Of a stretch of 64,000 nt of DNA, positions 18,302 through 27,501 are shown piece after piece. Source of the DNA: Pseudorhizobium pelagicum (GTDB taxonomy: Bacteria > Pseudomonadota > Alphaproteobacteria > Rhizobiales > Rhizobiaceae); NCBI GenBank assembly GCA_000722615.1, contig JOKI01000004.1, forward strand, positions 124,001 through 188,000. The letters are read 5' to 3'. Positions within the stretch are counted from its first letter, which is position 1. The number at the start of each line of letters is the position of its first letter. Below the pieces are notes generated by a model. The model did no database searches and had not been told where the DNA came from. It saw nothing but the letters and a program-made list of their open reading frames with translations. A program made the position numbers and the translations under genes.

Positions 18302-19720
18302 TCAGTCGCGTGTCCAGATCGCCTTGTCGATCTTCCCGGCAAGCTCCGGATAATCGGCGGCCTGGAAAACGGGCTCTTTGCCGGATCGGCGCTGTCTGAA
18401 ATAATCGGACGTCAATTTTGCCACCGTGCCTGACAGCAACACGATTGCGATCAGGTTGATGGTCGCCATCAGGCCCATCGAGGCATCAGCTGCATTGAAG
18501 ACGGTGGCCACCGTTTCATAGGCACCCCAGACCACCATCAGCAGGACCGCGCTGCGCAGGATGAACAGTCCGATACCCGATCCGGCGCCGAGGAAGGTCA
18601 TCGCGTTTTCGGCATAGGAGTAGTTGCCGATGATCGAGGTGAAGGCGAAGAAGAAGATGGCCGTTGCGATGAAATAGGATCCGAAGCTTCCGAGGTGTTC
18701 CTGAAGGGCCGCCTGCGTCAGTTGCGCCCCGGTGAGGCCGCTTCCCGGAACGAGCGCGCTGGAGAGAAGGATCATGAGCGCCGTCGCCGTGCAGACGACG
18801 ATGGTGTCGATGAAGACACCGAGCGCCTGCACGAAGCCCTGGGATGATGGGTGGTGCGGCTCCGGCGTGGCAACGGCGGCGATATTGGGCGCGGAGCCCA
18901 TGCCGGCTTCGTTGGAGAACAAGCCACGCTTCACGCCGTTCATCATCGCCGCCATGACGCCGCCGGTCACACCTCCGGCTGCCTCCTGCAGTCCGAATGC
19001 GCCGGCAAAGATGCTGCCGAAGACGGTCGGGATCTCCGACCAGTTGATGACCAGCACGTAGAGGGTCGTCAGCAGATAGGCGCCGGCCATGAGCGGAACC
19101 ACCAGTTCCGCCACCCGCGCGATCTGGCGAATGCCGCCGAAGATCACAACGGCGGCGAGGATGGCGACGAAAATGCCGACACCGAGCTTGGGAAGGCCGA
19201 AGGCGCCTTCCATGGCATCGGCAATGGAGTTTGCCTGCACCGCGTTGAAGACCAGTCCGAAGGACAGAATCAGGCAAACCGAGAAGGCGGCTCCCGCCCA
19301 GGGCGCGCGCAGGCCTCTGGCGATGTAGAAGGCGGGGCCACCGCGATACCGGCCCTCCGCATTCTTGACCTTGTAGAGTTGCGCCAGGGCGCTTTCGGAA
19401 TAGGCCGTTGCCATGCCGACCAGCGCCACCATCCACATCCAGAAGATGGCTCCCGGACCGCCGAGGTAGAGTGCGACGGCAACGCCGGCGATATTGCCGG
19501 TACCGACGCGGGAGGCAAGGCTGACGGTCAGGGCCTGGATGGGGCTGATCCCTGCGGCATCCTCGGAGGTGCCGCCTTTCAGGACCCTGAACATCTCGCC
19601 GAACTGGAGGAACTGGATGAGCCGCAGCCGGACCGTGAAATAGATGCCGACGGCGAGCAACCCATAGACGAGGACATATTCCCAAAGGATCAGGTTCAGA
19701 AAATCGATGATCGCAGACAT
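18302..19720 (-). CDS. Sodium:alanine symporter family protein (AGCS)
   Basis: 472 aa membrane protein of the alanine or glycine:cation symporter family, with about ten helices. Family signatures are SLASRVGTGNIAGVAVALYLGG and GMGSAPNIAAVATPEPHHPSSQG. It imports alanine or glycine with Na+. ATG 19720 has a strong GGGAGG six bases upstream, better than the in-frame codon at 19735. It lies on the strand opposite to fixNOQP and fixGHIS and separates them; in several rhizobia these operons are directly adjacent. Confidence 0.92.
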   Translation of the reverse strand: MSAIIDFLNLILWEYVLVYGLLAVGIYFTVRLRLIQFLQFGEMFRVLKGGTSEDAAGISPIQALTVSLASRVGTGNIAGVAVALYLGGPGAIFWMWMVALVGMATAYSESALAQLYKVKNAEGRYRGGPAFYIARGLRAPWAGAAFSVCLILSFGLVFNAVQANSIADAMEGAFGLPKLGVGIFVAILAAVVIFGGIRQIARVAELVVPLMAGAYLLTTLYVLVINWSEIPTVFGSIFAGAFGLQEAAGGVTGGVMAAMMNGVKRGLFSNEAGMGSAPNIAAVATPEPHHPSSQGFVQALGVFIDTIVVCTATALMILLSSALVPGSGLTGAQLTQAALQEHLGSFGSYFIATAIFFFAFTSIIGNYSYAENAMTFLGAGSGIGLFILRSAVLLMVVWGAYETVATVFNAADASMGLMATINLIAIVLLSGTVAKLTSDYFRQRRSGKEPVFQAADYPELAGKIDKAIWTRD

Positions 19721-19867
19721 TTCGCCCTCCCGCATGCGGCATTGATACCCTCATGGTAGGGCGGCTCTGACAATTGGGAAGGTGGAGGCACATTGCCGAC
19801 AGCGGCTGCTGCTGCCATGGCGTGCCTCGGGGATGCGACAATGAGCGCCGCCGGACCTCCGTCTGTC

Positions 19868-19881
19868 TTGATTTATGTCAA
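19868..19881. promoter_or_regulatory. Anaerobox upstream of fixGHIS, one mismatch
   Basis: TTGAT-TTAT-GTCAA differs at one base from TTGAT-N4-ATCAA. It lies 55 bases upstream of the chosen fixG start. Confidence 0.85.
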
Positions 19882-19935
19882 GGAGACTTGCGGCGACACA
19901 TGGGAGAAAGCAGACACAGAAGTGGATCTGCGCCC

Positions 19936-21516
19936 ATGAATCTCTACACCGCAAACGGCATGGAAAACGCCAGCAACGACGCTCGCAAGTCTGGACCGAG
20001 CGAGCCTGAGGCCGCGCCGGAACGCCTCTACGAGGCTCGCAAGAAGATCTTCCCGAAGCGGGCTGAAGGTCGGTTCCGCCGCTTCAAGTGGCTGGTGATG
20101 CTGATTACCCTCGGCATCTACTATCTGACACCCTGGATACGGTGGGATCGCGGCCCGTATGCGCCGGACCAGGCCGTGCTTATCGATCTGGCCAACCGCC
20201 GCTTCTACTTCTTCTTCATCGAGATCTGGCCACAGGAATTCTTCTACGTGGCAGGGCTTCTGGTGATGGCGGGCTTCGGTCTCTTCCTGGTAACGTCGGC
20301 TGTCGGGCGCGCCTGGTGCGGCTATGCCTGTCCCCAGACGGTGTGGGTCGACCTGTTCCTGGTCGTCGAACGCTGGATGGAAGGCGACCGCAATGCGCGC
20401 ATGAAACTCGATGCCGGGCCCTGGACTCTGGAGAAGATCAGGAAGCGGGTCGTCAAGCACGGCATCTGGCTGCTGATCGCGGTCGCGACCGGCGGCGCGT
20501 GGATCTTCTACTTCGCCGATGCCCCGACGCTCGCCTATGACTTTGCGACCGGCAATGCCGCCTTCGTCGCCTATTCCACCGTCGCCGTGCTCACGGCCAC
20601 GACCTATGTCTTCGGCGGGCTGATGCGCGAGCAGGTCTGCATCTACATGTGCCCATGGCCGCGCATCCAGGCAGCCATGCTGGACGATAACTCGCTCGTC
20701 GTCACCTACAACGACTGGCGCGGAGAGCCGAGGTCCAAGCATGCCAAGAAGGCAGCGGCCGCCGGACAGCCGGTGGGCGATTGCGTCGACTGCAATGCCT
20801 GTGTCGCCGTCTGTCCTATGGGGATCGATATCCGCGACGGACAGCAGCTCGCCTGTATCACCTGCGCCCTGTGCATCGATGCCTGCGATGCTGTGATGGA
20901 CAAGATCGGCAAGCCGCGGGGCCTGATCGATTATGCGACGCTCAACGAATATGATGCCAACATGGCGCTTGCGACCGACAACGGCACAACGTCGATCAAT
21001 CCGGACCGGGTGCGCAATGCGGATGGCTCCTTCACCGACAAGGTCCGCCATTTCAACTGGCGCATCATCCTGCGGCCGCGCACCCTGCTTTACATGGCGG
21101 TCTGGAGCGCGGTGGGTATCGGGCTCCTTGTGGCACTGCTCAGCCGCGACCGGCTGGAGGTCAACGTCATCCATGACCGCAATCCGCAATATGTGCTGGA
21201 ATCGGATGGCTCGATCCGCAACGGCTATACGATCCGGCTTCTGAACATGATCCCTGAGCCGCGCACGATCCTGCTGTCACTCGAGGGGCTGCCGCAGGCG
21301 TCGATGAAGATCAACGGACTTGTCAGCGACGACGACCGGACCTTCGCCGTGTCGGTCGATCCGGACAAGGCGACGGCACTGAAGGTGTTCGTGACCGTGC
21401 CGGCTGCTGCGATCGACCAGTCGCACGAAAGCTTCAGCTTCATCGCCCAGGACCGCTCCAGCCACGAGCGCGATTCCTACAGCGCCACGTTCAATGCCCC
21501 GGAGGCAAGGAAATGA
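19936..21516 (+). CDS. fixG: FixG/CcoG, cbb3 oxidase assembly protein (polyferredoxin)
   Basis: 526 aa membrane protein with about five helices and two 4Fe-4S clusters (CVDCNACVAVCP and CITCALCIDACD). CcoG is known to reduce Cu(II) for delivery to cbb3 oxidase. The segments GYACPQTVWVD and YMCPWPRIQAAM are family marks, and the C-terminal region forms an Ig-like periplasmic domain. The start is uncertain: ATG 19936 (MNLYTANG) gives the usual length; ATG 19900 is also open. It overlaps fixH by four bases. Confidence 0.94.
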   Translation: MNLYTANGMENASNDARKSGPSEPEAAPERLYEARKKIFPKRAEGRFRRFKWLVMLITLGIYYLTPWIRWDRGPYAPDQAVLIDLANRRFYFFFIEIWPQEFFYVAGLLVMAGFGLFLVTSAVGRAWCGYACPQTVWVDLFLVVERWMEGDRNARMKLDAGPWTLEKIRKRVVKHGIWLLIAVATGGAWIFYFADAPTLAYDFATGNAAFVAYSTVAVLTATTYVFGGLMREQVCIYMCPWPRIQAAMLDDNSLVVTYNDWRGEPRSKHAKKAAAAGQPVGDCVDCNACVAVCPMGIDIRDGQQLACITCALCIDACDAVMDKIGKPRGLIDYATLNEYDANMALATDNGTTSINPDRVRNADGSFTDKVRHFNWRIILRPRTLLYMAVWSAVGIGLLVALLSRDRLEVNVIHDRNPQYVLESDGSIRNGYTIRLLNMIPEPRTILLSLEGLPQASMKINGLVSDDDRTFAVSVDPDKATALKVFVTVPAAAIDQSHESFSFIAQDRSSHERDSYSATFNAPEARK

Positions 21517-22007
21517 GATCCATGCGAACAAAATCCTTTGTCTTCACCGGCTGGCACATGGTGGTGGTGATGACGATGTTCTTCGGGACCATCATTTCCG
21601 TCAACTTCTACATGGCCTGGCAGGCGACCCACAGCTGGAGCGGTCTGGTCGTCCCGAACACCTATATTGCCAGCCAGGAATTCAACGGCAAGGTGGCCGA
21701 GGCGAAGGCGCTTGCGGCGACGGGGCTGACGGGCAAGGTGGAGATCGAGGGCGGCGAAATCCGCTACCGGATCAGCCATACGCTCGGCAACCCGGTCGCG
21801 GTCGACACGCTGACGCTGCACTTCCGGCGACCGGTCGGAGAGCACCAGGATTTCGACGTCACGCTGGCGCCTCTGGGGGGCGGACTGTTCGCGATAGCTC
21901 ACGACGTGCTCCCCGGCACCTGGATCATCGAGGCAGACGCCAGCCAAGCCGGCGAGCGGATCCTGCACCATACCGAAAGGGTCCTGGTTCGCGGAGCAGC
22001 ACGATGA
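21513..22007 (+). CDS. fixH: FixH/CcoH, cbb3 oxidase assembly protein
   Basis: 164 aa protein with a single N-terminal membrane helix (HMVVVMTMFFGTIISVNFYM) and a periplasmic domain containing YIASQEFN, typical of FixH. It is needed for maturation of the oxidase. The start overlaps the fixG stop (ATGA), with GGAGGCAAGG upstream, so translation is probably coupled. Confidence 0.94.
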   Translation: MRSMRTKSFVFTGWHMVVVMTMFFGTIISVNFYMAWQATHSWSGLVVPNTYIASQEFNGKVAEAKALAATGLTGKVEIEGGEIRYRISHTLGNPVAVDTLTLHFRRPVGEHQDFDVTLAPLGGGLFAIAHDVLPGTWIIEADASQAGERILHHTERVLVRGAAR

Positions 22008-24298
22008 CAACCTGCTGCGCGCCCGGCACAGAAGGTGCCATGGAGCTTGAGCGGCTGAGCCATGCCCTGCCGTCGCCGGAGGAACTGTTGCTCTCCAGCC
22101 GAACGATCGAGCCGGGGCTGCGCCAGACGGATCTCAGCGTTCCCGGCGTCCATTGCGGCGCCTGCATCACGACGATCGAGAAGGCGCTGACGGCACTGCC
22201 GGAGGTCGAGCGGGCGCGGGTGAACCTGTCCACCAAGCGTGTTTCCATCGTCTGGAAGGAGAGTTGCGACGGCCATGTCACCGACCCGGTCCGTCTCGTT
22301 CAGACGATCGTCGACGCCACCGGCTACGATGCCCATCTCTTCACGAACGCCGAGGAGGCCGGAGACCGGCAGCAGCGCGACCTGATCCGCGCCGTCGCCG
22401 TCTCCGGATTCGCCGCCGCCAACATCATGCTGCTCTCCGTCTCCGTCTGGTCCGGGGCCGAGGCCTCGACCCGCGATCTCTTCCACTGGATCTCGGCAAT
22501 GATTGCGGCGCCGGCACTGGTCTACGCCGGGCGCTTCTTCTATCGCTCCGCCTGGACCGCCATCCGCCACGGCCGAACCAACATGGATGTGCCGATCGCT
22601 CTCGCCATCACGCTCTCCTATGCCGTTTCTCTCTGGGAAACGATGCACCACGGTGAGCACGTCTGGTTCGATGCCACGGTCTCGCTGCTGTTCTTCCTCC
22701 TGATCGGGCGCACGCTCGACCACGTCATGCGCGATCGGGCGCGGGCCGCGATCAGCGGGCTTGCCCGCCTGTCGCCGCGTGGGGCCATGGTGATGACGGC
22801 AGATGGTGGGCGTGACTACCGTCCGGTGGAGGAGATCCGACCCGGCGATCGATTGATCATCGCAGCCGGCGAGCGCGTCCCCGTCGATGGCCTGGTGGAA
22901 AGCGGCAGGAGTGATCTCGACCTGTCCATCGTCAACGGCGAGAGCGCACCCGTCGGCATCGGTGTCGGCGATCCCGTTCAGGGCGGTACGCTGAACCTCA
23001 CCGGCCCGCTGGTCGTGCAGGCGACGGCAGGCGCAAAGGATTCCTTCCTGGCTGAGGTGATATCGCTGATGGAAGCGGCCGAGGGTGGACGGGCGCGCTA
23101 CCGGCGCATCGCCGACCGTGCGGCGCAGCTCTATTCGCCGGCCGTCCACCTTCTGGCACTGTTTGCCTTTCTCGGATGGGGCGTGTTCGGCGGCGACTGG
23201 AAGCAGGCGATGCTGATCTCCATCGCCGTCCTGATCATCACCTGCCCCTGTGCGCTCGGGCTCGCAGTGCCGGTGGTGCAGGTCGTGGCGGCAGGACGGC
23301 TGTTCAAGGACGGCATCATGGTCAAGGACGGTTCGGCCATGGAACGGCTGGCCGAGATCGACACGGCGCTCTTCGACAAGACCGGGACGCTGACGCTCGG
23401 CCGCCCCCGGCTGGTCAACGGCCGCGAGATCGGCGCCGGGCATCTGTCGCTAGCCGGTGGTCTCGCCATGCATTCGCGCCATCCGCTGTCTCAGGCGCTC
23501 TACCGAAGTGCAGGAAACGCTCTGCCGCGGTTCGACGATATCCAGGAGCTGCCGGGGCAGGGGCTTCAGGCACACACCGAGGAGGGCGTCTATCGGCTCG
23601 GCAACCGTCGCTTTGCCTGCGGTGCCTCGGCCGGCGCGGGGACTACGTCGGAAGTGGTGCTGTCACTCGACGGTGCCGAACTCGCCTGCTTTCGTTTCGA
23701 AGACACGCTGCGGCCGGACGCATCTGCTGCGATCAGGGCGCTCGACCGTGCAGGGATTCGCACCGGCATTCTTTCCGGTGACCGCGCACCGGTCGTCCGG
23801 GCGCTTGCGGATCGACTCGGGATCTCTTCATGGAAGGCGGATCTTGCGCCGCGCGACAAGGTGGATGCCGTCGCAGACTTCAGCGCGCAGGGCGCACGTG
23901 TGCTGATGGTCGGTGACGGGATCAATGACGCACCTGCGCTTGCGGCAGCCCACGTCTCGATTGCACCGGCGACGGCTGCGGACGTCGGCCGGCAGGCTGC
24001 GGACTTCGTCTTCATGCACGACAGCCTCTCGGCGGTGCCGCTTGCGATCGACGTATCGCGGCAGGCGGGGCGGTTGATCCGCCAGAATTTCGCGCTTGCC
24101 ATCGGCTACAACGTCATCGCCGTGCCGATCGCGCTTGCGGGCTATGCAACGCCCCTGATCGCCGCGGTCGCCATGTCGACGTCGTCGATCATCGTCGTCG
24201 CCAATGCCCTGCGCCTCAACCGCGCTTCGCGGCCGGATGTGTCTGCTTCGAAGGTCGCGGACTCCGGCCCTGTTCCGGCGGAGGCACGTCTGGCATGA
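22004..24298 (+). CDS. fixI: FixI/CcoI, copper-exporting P1B-type ATPase for oxidase assembly
   Basis: 764 aa heavy-metal P-type ATPase. An N-terminal metal-binding domain with GVHCGACITTIEKAL is followed by membrane helices, the actuator motif NGES, the ion-binding CPC in ITCPCALGL, the phosphorylation motif DKTGTLTLG and the hinge GDGINDAPAL. CcoI-type pumps supply copper for the CuB centre rather than conferring resistance. It starts within the fixH stop (ATGA) and ends within the fixS start. Confidence 0.95.
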   Translation: MTTCCAPGTEGAMELERLSHALPSPEELLLSSRTIEPGLRQTDLSVPGVHCGACITTIEKALTALPEVERARVNLSTKRVSIVWKESCDGHVTDPVRLVQTIVDATGYDAHLFTNAEEAGDRQQRDLIRAVAVSGFAAANIMLLSVSVWSGAEASTRDLFHWISAMIAAPALVYAGRFFYRSAWTAIRHGRTNMDVPIALAITLSYAVSLWETMHHGEHVWFDATVSLLFFLLIGRTLDHVMRDRARAAISGLARLSPRGAMVMTADGGRDYRPVEEIRPGDRLIIAAGERVPVDGLVESGRSDLDLSIVNGESAPVGIGVGDPVQGGTLNLTGPLVVQATAGAKDSFLAEVISLMEAAEGGRARYRRIADRAAQLYSPAVHLLALFAFLGWGVFGGDWKQAMLISIAVLIITCPCALGLAVPVVQVVAAGRLFKDGIMVKDGSAMERLAEIDTALFDKTGTLTLGRPRLVNGREIGAGHLSLAGGLAMHSRHPLSQALYRSAGNALPRFDDIQELPGQGLQAHTEEGVYRLGNRRFACGASAGAGTTSEVVLSLDGAELACFRFEDTLRPDASAAIRALDRAGIRTGILSGDRAPVVRALADRLGISSWKADLAPRDKVDAVADFSAQGARVLMVGDGINDAPALAAAHVSIAPATAADVGRQAADFVFMHDSLSAVPLAIDVSRQAGRLIRQNFALAIGYNVIAVPIALAGYATPLIAAVAMSTSSIIVVANALRLNRASRPDVSASKVADSGPVPAEARLA

Positions 24299-24450
24299 AC
24301 ATGCTCGTCTATCTGATCCCTATCGCGCTTTCTCTCGGCGCACTCGGCCTCTTCGCCTTTCTCTGGTCGCTGAAGAGCGGCCAGTACGACGACCTCGACG
24401 GCGCCGCATGGCGGGCGATCGAGGATGATGACGATCATCCAGCTGTCTGA
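24295..24450 (+). CDS. fixS: FixS/CcoS, cbb3 oxidase maturation small membrane protein
   Basis: 51 aa protein: one membrane helix (VYLIPIALSLGALGLFAFLW), then the FixS signature SGQYDDLDGAAWRAI and an acidic tail EDDDDH. CcoS is required to insert cofactors into the oxidase. The start overlaps the fixI stop by four bases. Last gene of fixGHIS. Confidence 0.93.
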   Translation: MNMLVYLIPIALSLGALGLFAFLWSLKSGQYDDLDGAAWRAIEDDDDHPAV

Positions 24451-24466
24451 CAACCAGCTGCTTTTT
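24440..24466 (+). terminator. Possible weak terminator after fixS
   Basis: CAGCTG at 24440-24445 and 24455-24460 can pair across a nine-base loop and is followed by CTTTTT. The stem is only 6 bp and overlaps the fixS stop codon, so this is tentative. Confidence 0.4.
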
Positions 24467-24538
24467 CCCCGTTTCAGCCTTGCCGTTTGACGTCCGCAGT
24501 GCCAAAACAGCGACCGGAATTCAAATGGAGACAGAAGC

Positions 24539-25969
24539 GTGGAACAGGCAGAAATCGGCCTCATCGGGCTCGGCGTCATGGGCTCGAACCTCTCGCTCAA
24601 CATTGCCGAAAAAGGCAACCGGATCGCGGTCTTCAACCGCAGCCCGGAAGCAACGCGCAAATTCTATGCCGAAGCCGGTGATCTGCAGGGCCAGATCATC
24701 CCGTGCGAGACGCTGGAGGAATTCGTGGAGTCGATCCGTCCGCCGCGGCCGATCATCATCATGATCAAGGCCGGCGACCCGGTCGATCAGCAGATGGAGG
24801 CGCTGAAGCCCTATCTGTCGGCCGGCGACATCATGATCGATGCCGGCAATGCCAACTTCCGCGACACCATGCGCCGCTTCGACACCCTGAAGGACAGCGG
24901 GCTGACCTTCATCGGCATGGGCGTCTCCGGCGGTGAAGAGGGTGCCCGTCACGGCCCTTCGATCATGGTCGGCGGCAAGGAAGAGAGCTGGAAGCGTGTC
25001 GACAAGGTGCTGACCTCGATCTCCGCCAAGTTCAACGATGAGCCTTGCGTTGCCTGGCTTGGCGAAAACGGCGCCGGCCACTTCGTGAAGACCATCCACA
25101 ACGGCATCGAATATGCCGACATGCAGATGATCGCCGAGATCTACGGCATCCTGCGTGACGGCCTCGGCATGAGTGCAGCCGAGATCGGCGAAGTCTTCGG
25201 CAAGTGGAACACCGGCCGTCTCAACTCCTATCTGATCGAGATTTCGGAGACGGTGCTGAAGGCAACCGATCCGGTCTCCAGCACACCGATGGTGGACATG
25301 ATCGTCGATCGCGCCGGCCAGAAGGGCACCGGCAAGTGGTCGGTCATCGAAGCCCAGAACATGGGCGTGGCGGCAACGGCCATCGAGGCGGCTGTGGCCG
25401 GGCGCATCCTGTCGTCGCAGAAGAAGGAACGTGAAGAGGCTGAAGCCATCCTCGGTCTTCCGACACTGGCCGAAGCGCCGAAGGACAGGGCGGCATTCCT
25501 GGCCGATCTCGAAAACGCTCTGCTTGCTGCCAAGATCGGCGCCTATGCGCAGGGCTTCGCGGTGATGTCCGCAGCCTCCACCGAGTTCGGCTGGAACCTG
25601 CCGATGCCGACGATCGCCCGCATCTGGCGCGCCGGCTGCATCATCCGCTCGGCCTTCCTCGATGAAATCACCTCGGCCTTCACGAAGGATCCGGACGTCG
25701 CCAACCTGATCGTGACGCCGGCCTTCTCGCAGATGGTCAAGGAGACAGATGGTGCGCTTCGTCGGGTCGTGTCCTATGCCGCGCTTTCTGGTCTGCCGGC
25801 ACCGGCACTGTCCTCGGCACTCGCCTATTTCGACGCCTACCGTCGTGGCCGCGGCACCGCCAACCTGATCCAGGCGCAGCGCGATTTCTTCGGTGCGCAT
25901 GGTTTTGAGCGCGTCGATGGCCTTGACCGGCCGCACGGCCCCTGGGGCAGCGGCCTCAACCAGGGCTGA
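24539..25969 (+). CDS. gnd: 6-phosphogluconate dehydrogenase (decarboxylating)
   Basis: 476 aa enzyme of the oxidative pentose phosphate pathway; converts 6-phosphogluconate to ribulose 5-phosphate and CO2 with reduction of NADP+. The N-terminal nucleotide motif GLIGLGVMGSNLSLN, the catalytic region GVSGGEEGARHGPSIM and the substrate segment KTIHNGIEYADMQM are visible. The start is GTG 24539 with GGAG eight bases upstream. A separate unit from fixGHIS, ended by a clear terminator. Confidence 0.96.
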   Translation: MEQAEIGLIGLGVMGSNLSLNIAEKGNRIAVFNRSPEATRKFYAEAGDLQGQIIPCETLEEFVESIRPPRPIIIMIKAGDPVDQQMEALKPYLSAGDIMIDAGNANFRDTMRRFDTLKDSGLTFIGMGVSGGEEGARHGPSIMVGGKEESWKRVDKVLTSISAKFNDEPCVAWLGENGAGHFVKTIHNGIEYADMQMIAEIYGILRDGLGMSAAEIGEVFGKWNTGRLNSYLIEISETVLKATDPVSSTPMVDMIVDRAGQKGTGKWSVIEAQNMGVAATAIEAAVAGRILSSQKKEREEAEAILGLPTLAEAPKDRAAFLADLENALLAAKIGAYAQGFAVMSAASTEFGWNLPMPTIARIWRAGCIIRSAFLDEITSAFTKDPDVANLIVTPAFSQMVKETDGALRRVVSYAALSGLPAPALSSALAYFDAYRRGRGTANLIQAQRDFFGAHGFERVDGLDRPHGPWGSGLNQG

Positions 25970-25984
25970 GCCGGAACGATAACA

Positions 25985-26010
25985 AAAACCCGCCCTTGTG
26001 GCGGGTTTTT
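25985..26010 (+). terminator. Intrinsic terminator of gnd
   Basis: Ten-base stem AAAACCCGCC / GGCGGGTTTT with a five-base loop and a T-run, 15 bases after the gnd stop. The A-rich left arm could also serve the convergent LacI-type gene. Confidence 0.93.
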
Positions 26011-26039
26011 CATGTCCTGCTAAAACATGGAAGGCGGTG

Positions 26040-27092
26040 TCAGCCGTGCGGGCCCATCGGCGACCAAGCCGGTTTGCTGATGCTTTGCAGGAGGTCCGGC
26101 GCGACGCCGTCGATCCGTGCAATCACTGCCTTGGCGAGTTCGCGCCCGGCATGCCGCACGTCCTCGTTGACGGTATAGATCTCCGGGCGGATCCAGTTCA
26201 GGAATTCCGCCGATTGCTTGGAGACGAGATCGGCGTCGCGCCCAAGCACCTTGCCGGCGGCCTCGATACCGGCCACCAGGGCAATCGTCGAACTGCCGCT
26301 CAGAGAGATAATTCCGTCCGGTGCACTGGCGGAGCGCATCATCGCTTCTGCATGAGCGCGGATGTCCCCAAGGGACGTCTCGGTCGTCACCCGTCCCATG
26401 GCGACCTCCGTCAATCCATAATCGATCAAGGCGCGCTCGAAGCCGTTGCGGCTGTGCAGATAGAATGACAGGGCGTTTGGCGGCGGCAGGAGCGCGATGC
26501 GTTTGCGGCCCTTGCCGGCAAGCTTCTCCACGGCCTGATAGGCGAAGGCCTCATTGTCATAGTCGTGATAGGGGTGGGCGATGCCCATGTCGCTGCGACC
26601 GTGTGCGGCGAACGGCATGTTTCGTTCGGTCATCAGGCGGATGCGCGGATCATCGGGCGCGATGCGGGAGATGATGACGCCGTCGGCGGAGCCAGTATCG
26701 AGGATATACTTCACCGGCACCATCGGGTCCTTCTGGTGTGAGTGCGGCGTCAGCACGAGATGATACTGCGTGCCGGCCAGCACTTCCGAGATCCCGAACA
26801 CCAGCTGGCTGGTGAAGCCCATCAGTTCTTCTTCGATGCTGAGGACGAGGGCGATGACATTGGTCTTGCCGGTTCTGAGGCGCACGCCGGCGCGGTTCGG
26901 CTGGTAGCCAAGCTGATTGGCGATAAGGCGGACACGCTCCTTGGTGTCGGCGCCGATGTCCGGCGCGTCCTTCAGCGCCCGTGACACGGTGGTGATCCCC
27001 AGCCCGGTCATATAGGCGATCGTCTTGAGAGTCGGTCGCTCCTGCGCCGCTCTCGGCGCAGTTGCGGTCCTCTTCGTCGTGCTATCGTCCAT
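26040..27092 (-). CDS. LacI family transcriptional regulator of the adjacent sugar locus
   Basis: 350 aa repressor. The helix-turn-helix (about 20-45) reads [21 protein letters not shown], with the hinge following at [13 protein letters not shown]. The rest is a periplasmic-binding-protein fold for effector binding (about 75-340). The 19-residue N-terminal extension before the DNA-binding domain is charged and unconserved. It is divergent from the ABC transporter operon that starts at 27502, so it probably represses that operon until a sugar binds; the effector is unknown. Confidence 0.9.
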   Translation of the reverse strand: MDDSTTKRTATAPRAAQERPTLKTIAYMTGLGITTVSRALKDAPDIGADTKERVRLIANQLGYQPNRAGVRLRTGKTNVIALVLSIEEELMGFTSQLVFGISEVLAGTQYHLVLTPHSHQKDPMVPVKYILDTGSADGVIISRIAPDDPRIRLMTERNMPFAAHGRSDMGIAHPYHDYDNEAFAYQAVEKLAGKGRKRIALLPPPNALSFYLHSRNGFERALIDYGLTEVAMGRVTTETSLGDIRAHAEAMMRSASAPDGIISLSGSSTIALVAGIEAAGKVLGRDADLVSKQSAEFLNWIRPEIYTVNEDVRHAGRELAKAVIARIDGVAPDLLQSISKPAWSPMGPHG

Positions 27093-27501
27093 TGCCTGCC
27101 ACCACCATCCGAGTAAGGCGTGGATCTATAGAGATCTTTCCAGCACTTGAATACACTGTGCATTCACCCGTCGATCAGCGCCGCAAGGCTGTAAACTGAA
27201 ACGATGCAGTGGAAATGTCGAGCGAATTCTCCGACTTCCCGGTGCCAGCATTTCCCTAGAGTTGCACAACGCAGACGCAGCATCTTTTTTTGCGCTTGCG
27301 AGATGTCGATACCCATAAAATTGCTGAATAGACTGCCATTAAGGGGTATGAGCAGATCTTGACCGTCGTTAGTGTTCTTCTTCTTTAGCGACTTCAGATT
27401 GTATTTTCCTGTCTCCCGAAATTTTTACACCCACTGCTGTTGCGTGAGGGAAAGCTTTGGCCTAGCTTTTTACGGCAACGTTTCAGTGAGGGAGGAGACT
27501 C
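27093..27501. other. Divergent promoter region between LacI-type regulator and sugar ABC operon
   Basis: About 400 bases, lower in GC than the genes around it, with no supported ORF. It holds one operator-like palindrome at 27148 and must contain both promoters; I cannot place -35/-10 boxes with confidence. Confidence 0.6.
27148..27166. promoter_or_regulatory. Operator-like 19-bp imperfect palindrome
   Basis: TGAATACACTGTGCATTCA is palindromic about its central T except for one pair. It lies 56 bases upstream of the LacI-type gene, suited to autoregulation. The link to this regulator is inference. Confidence 0.4.
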
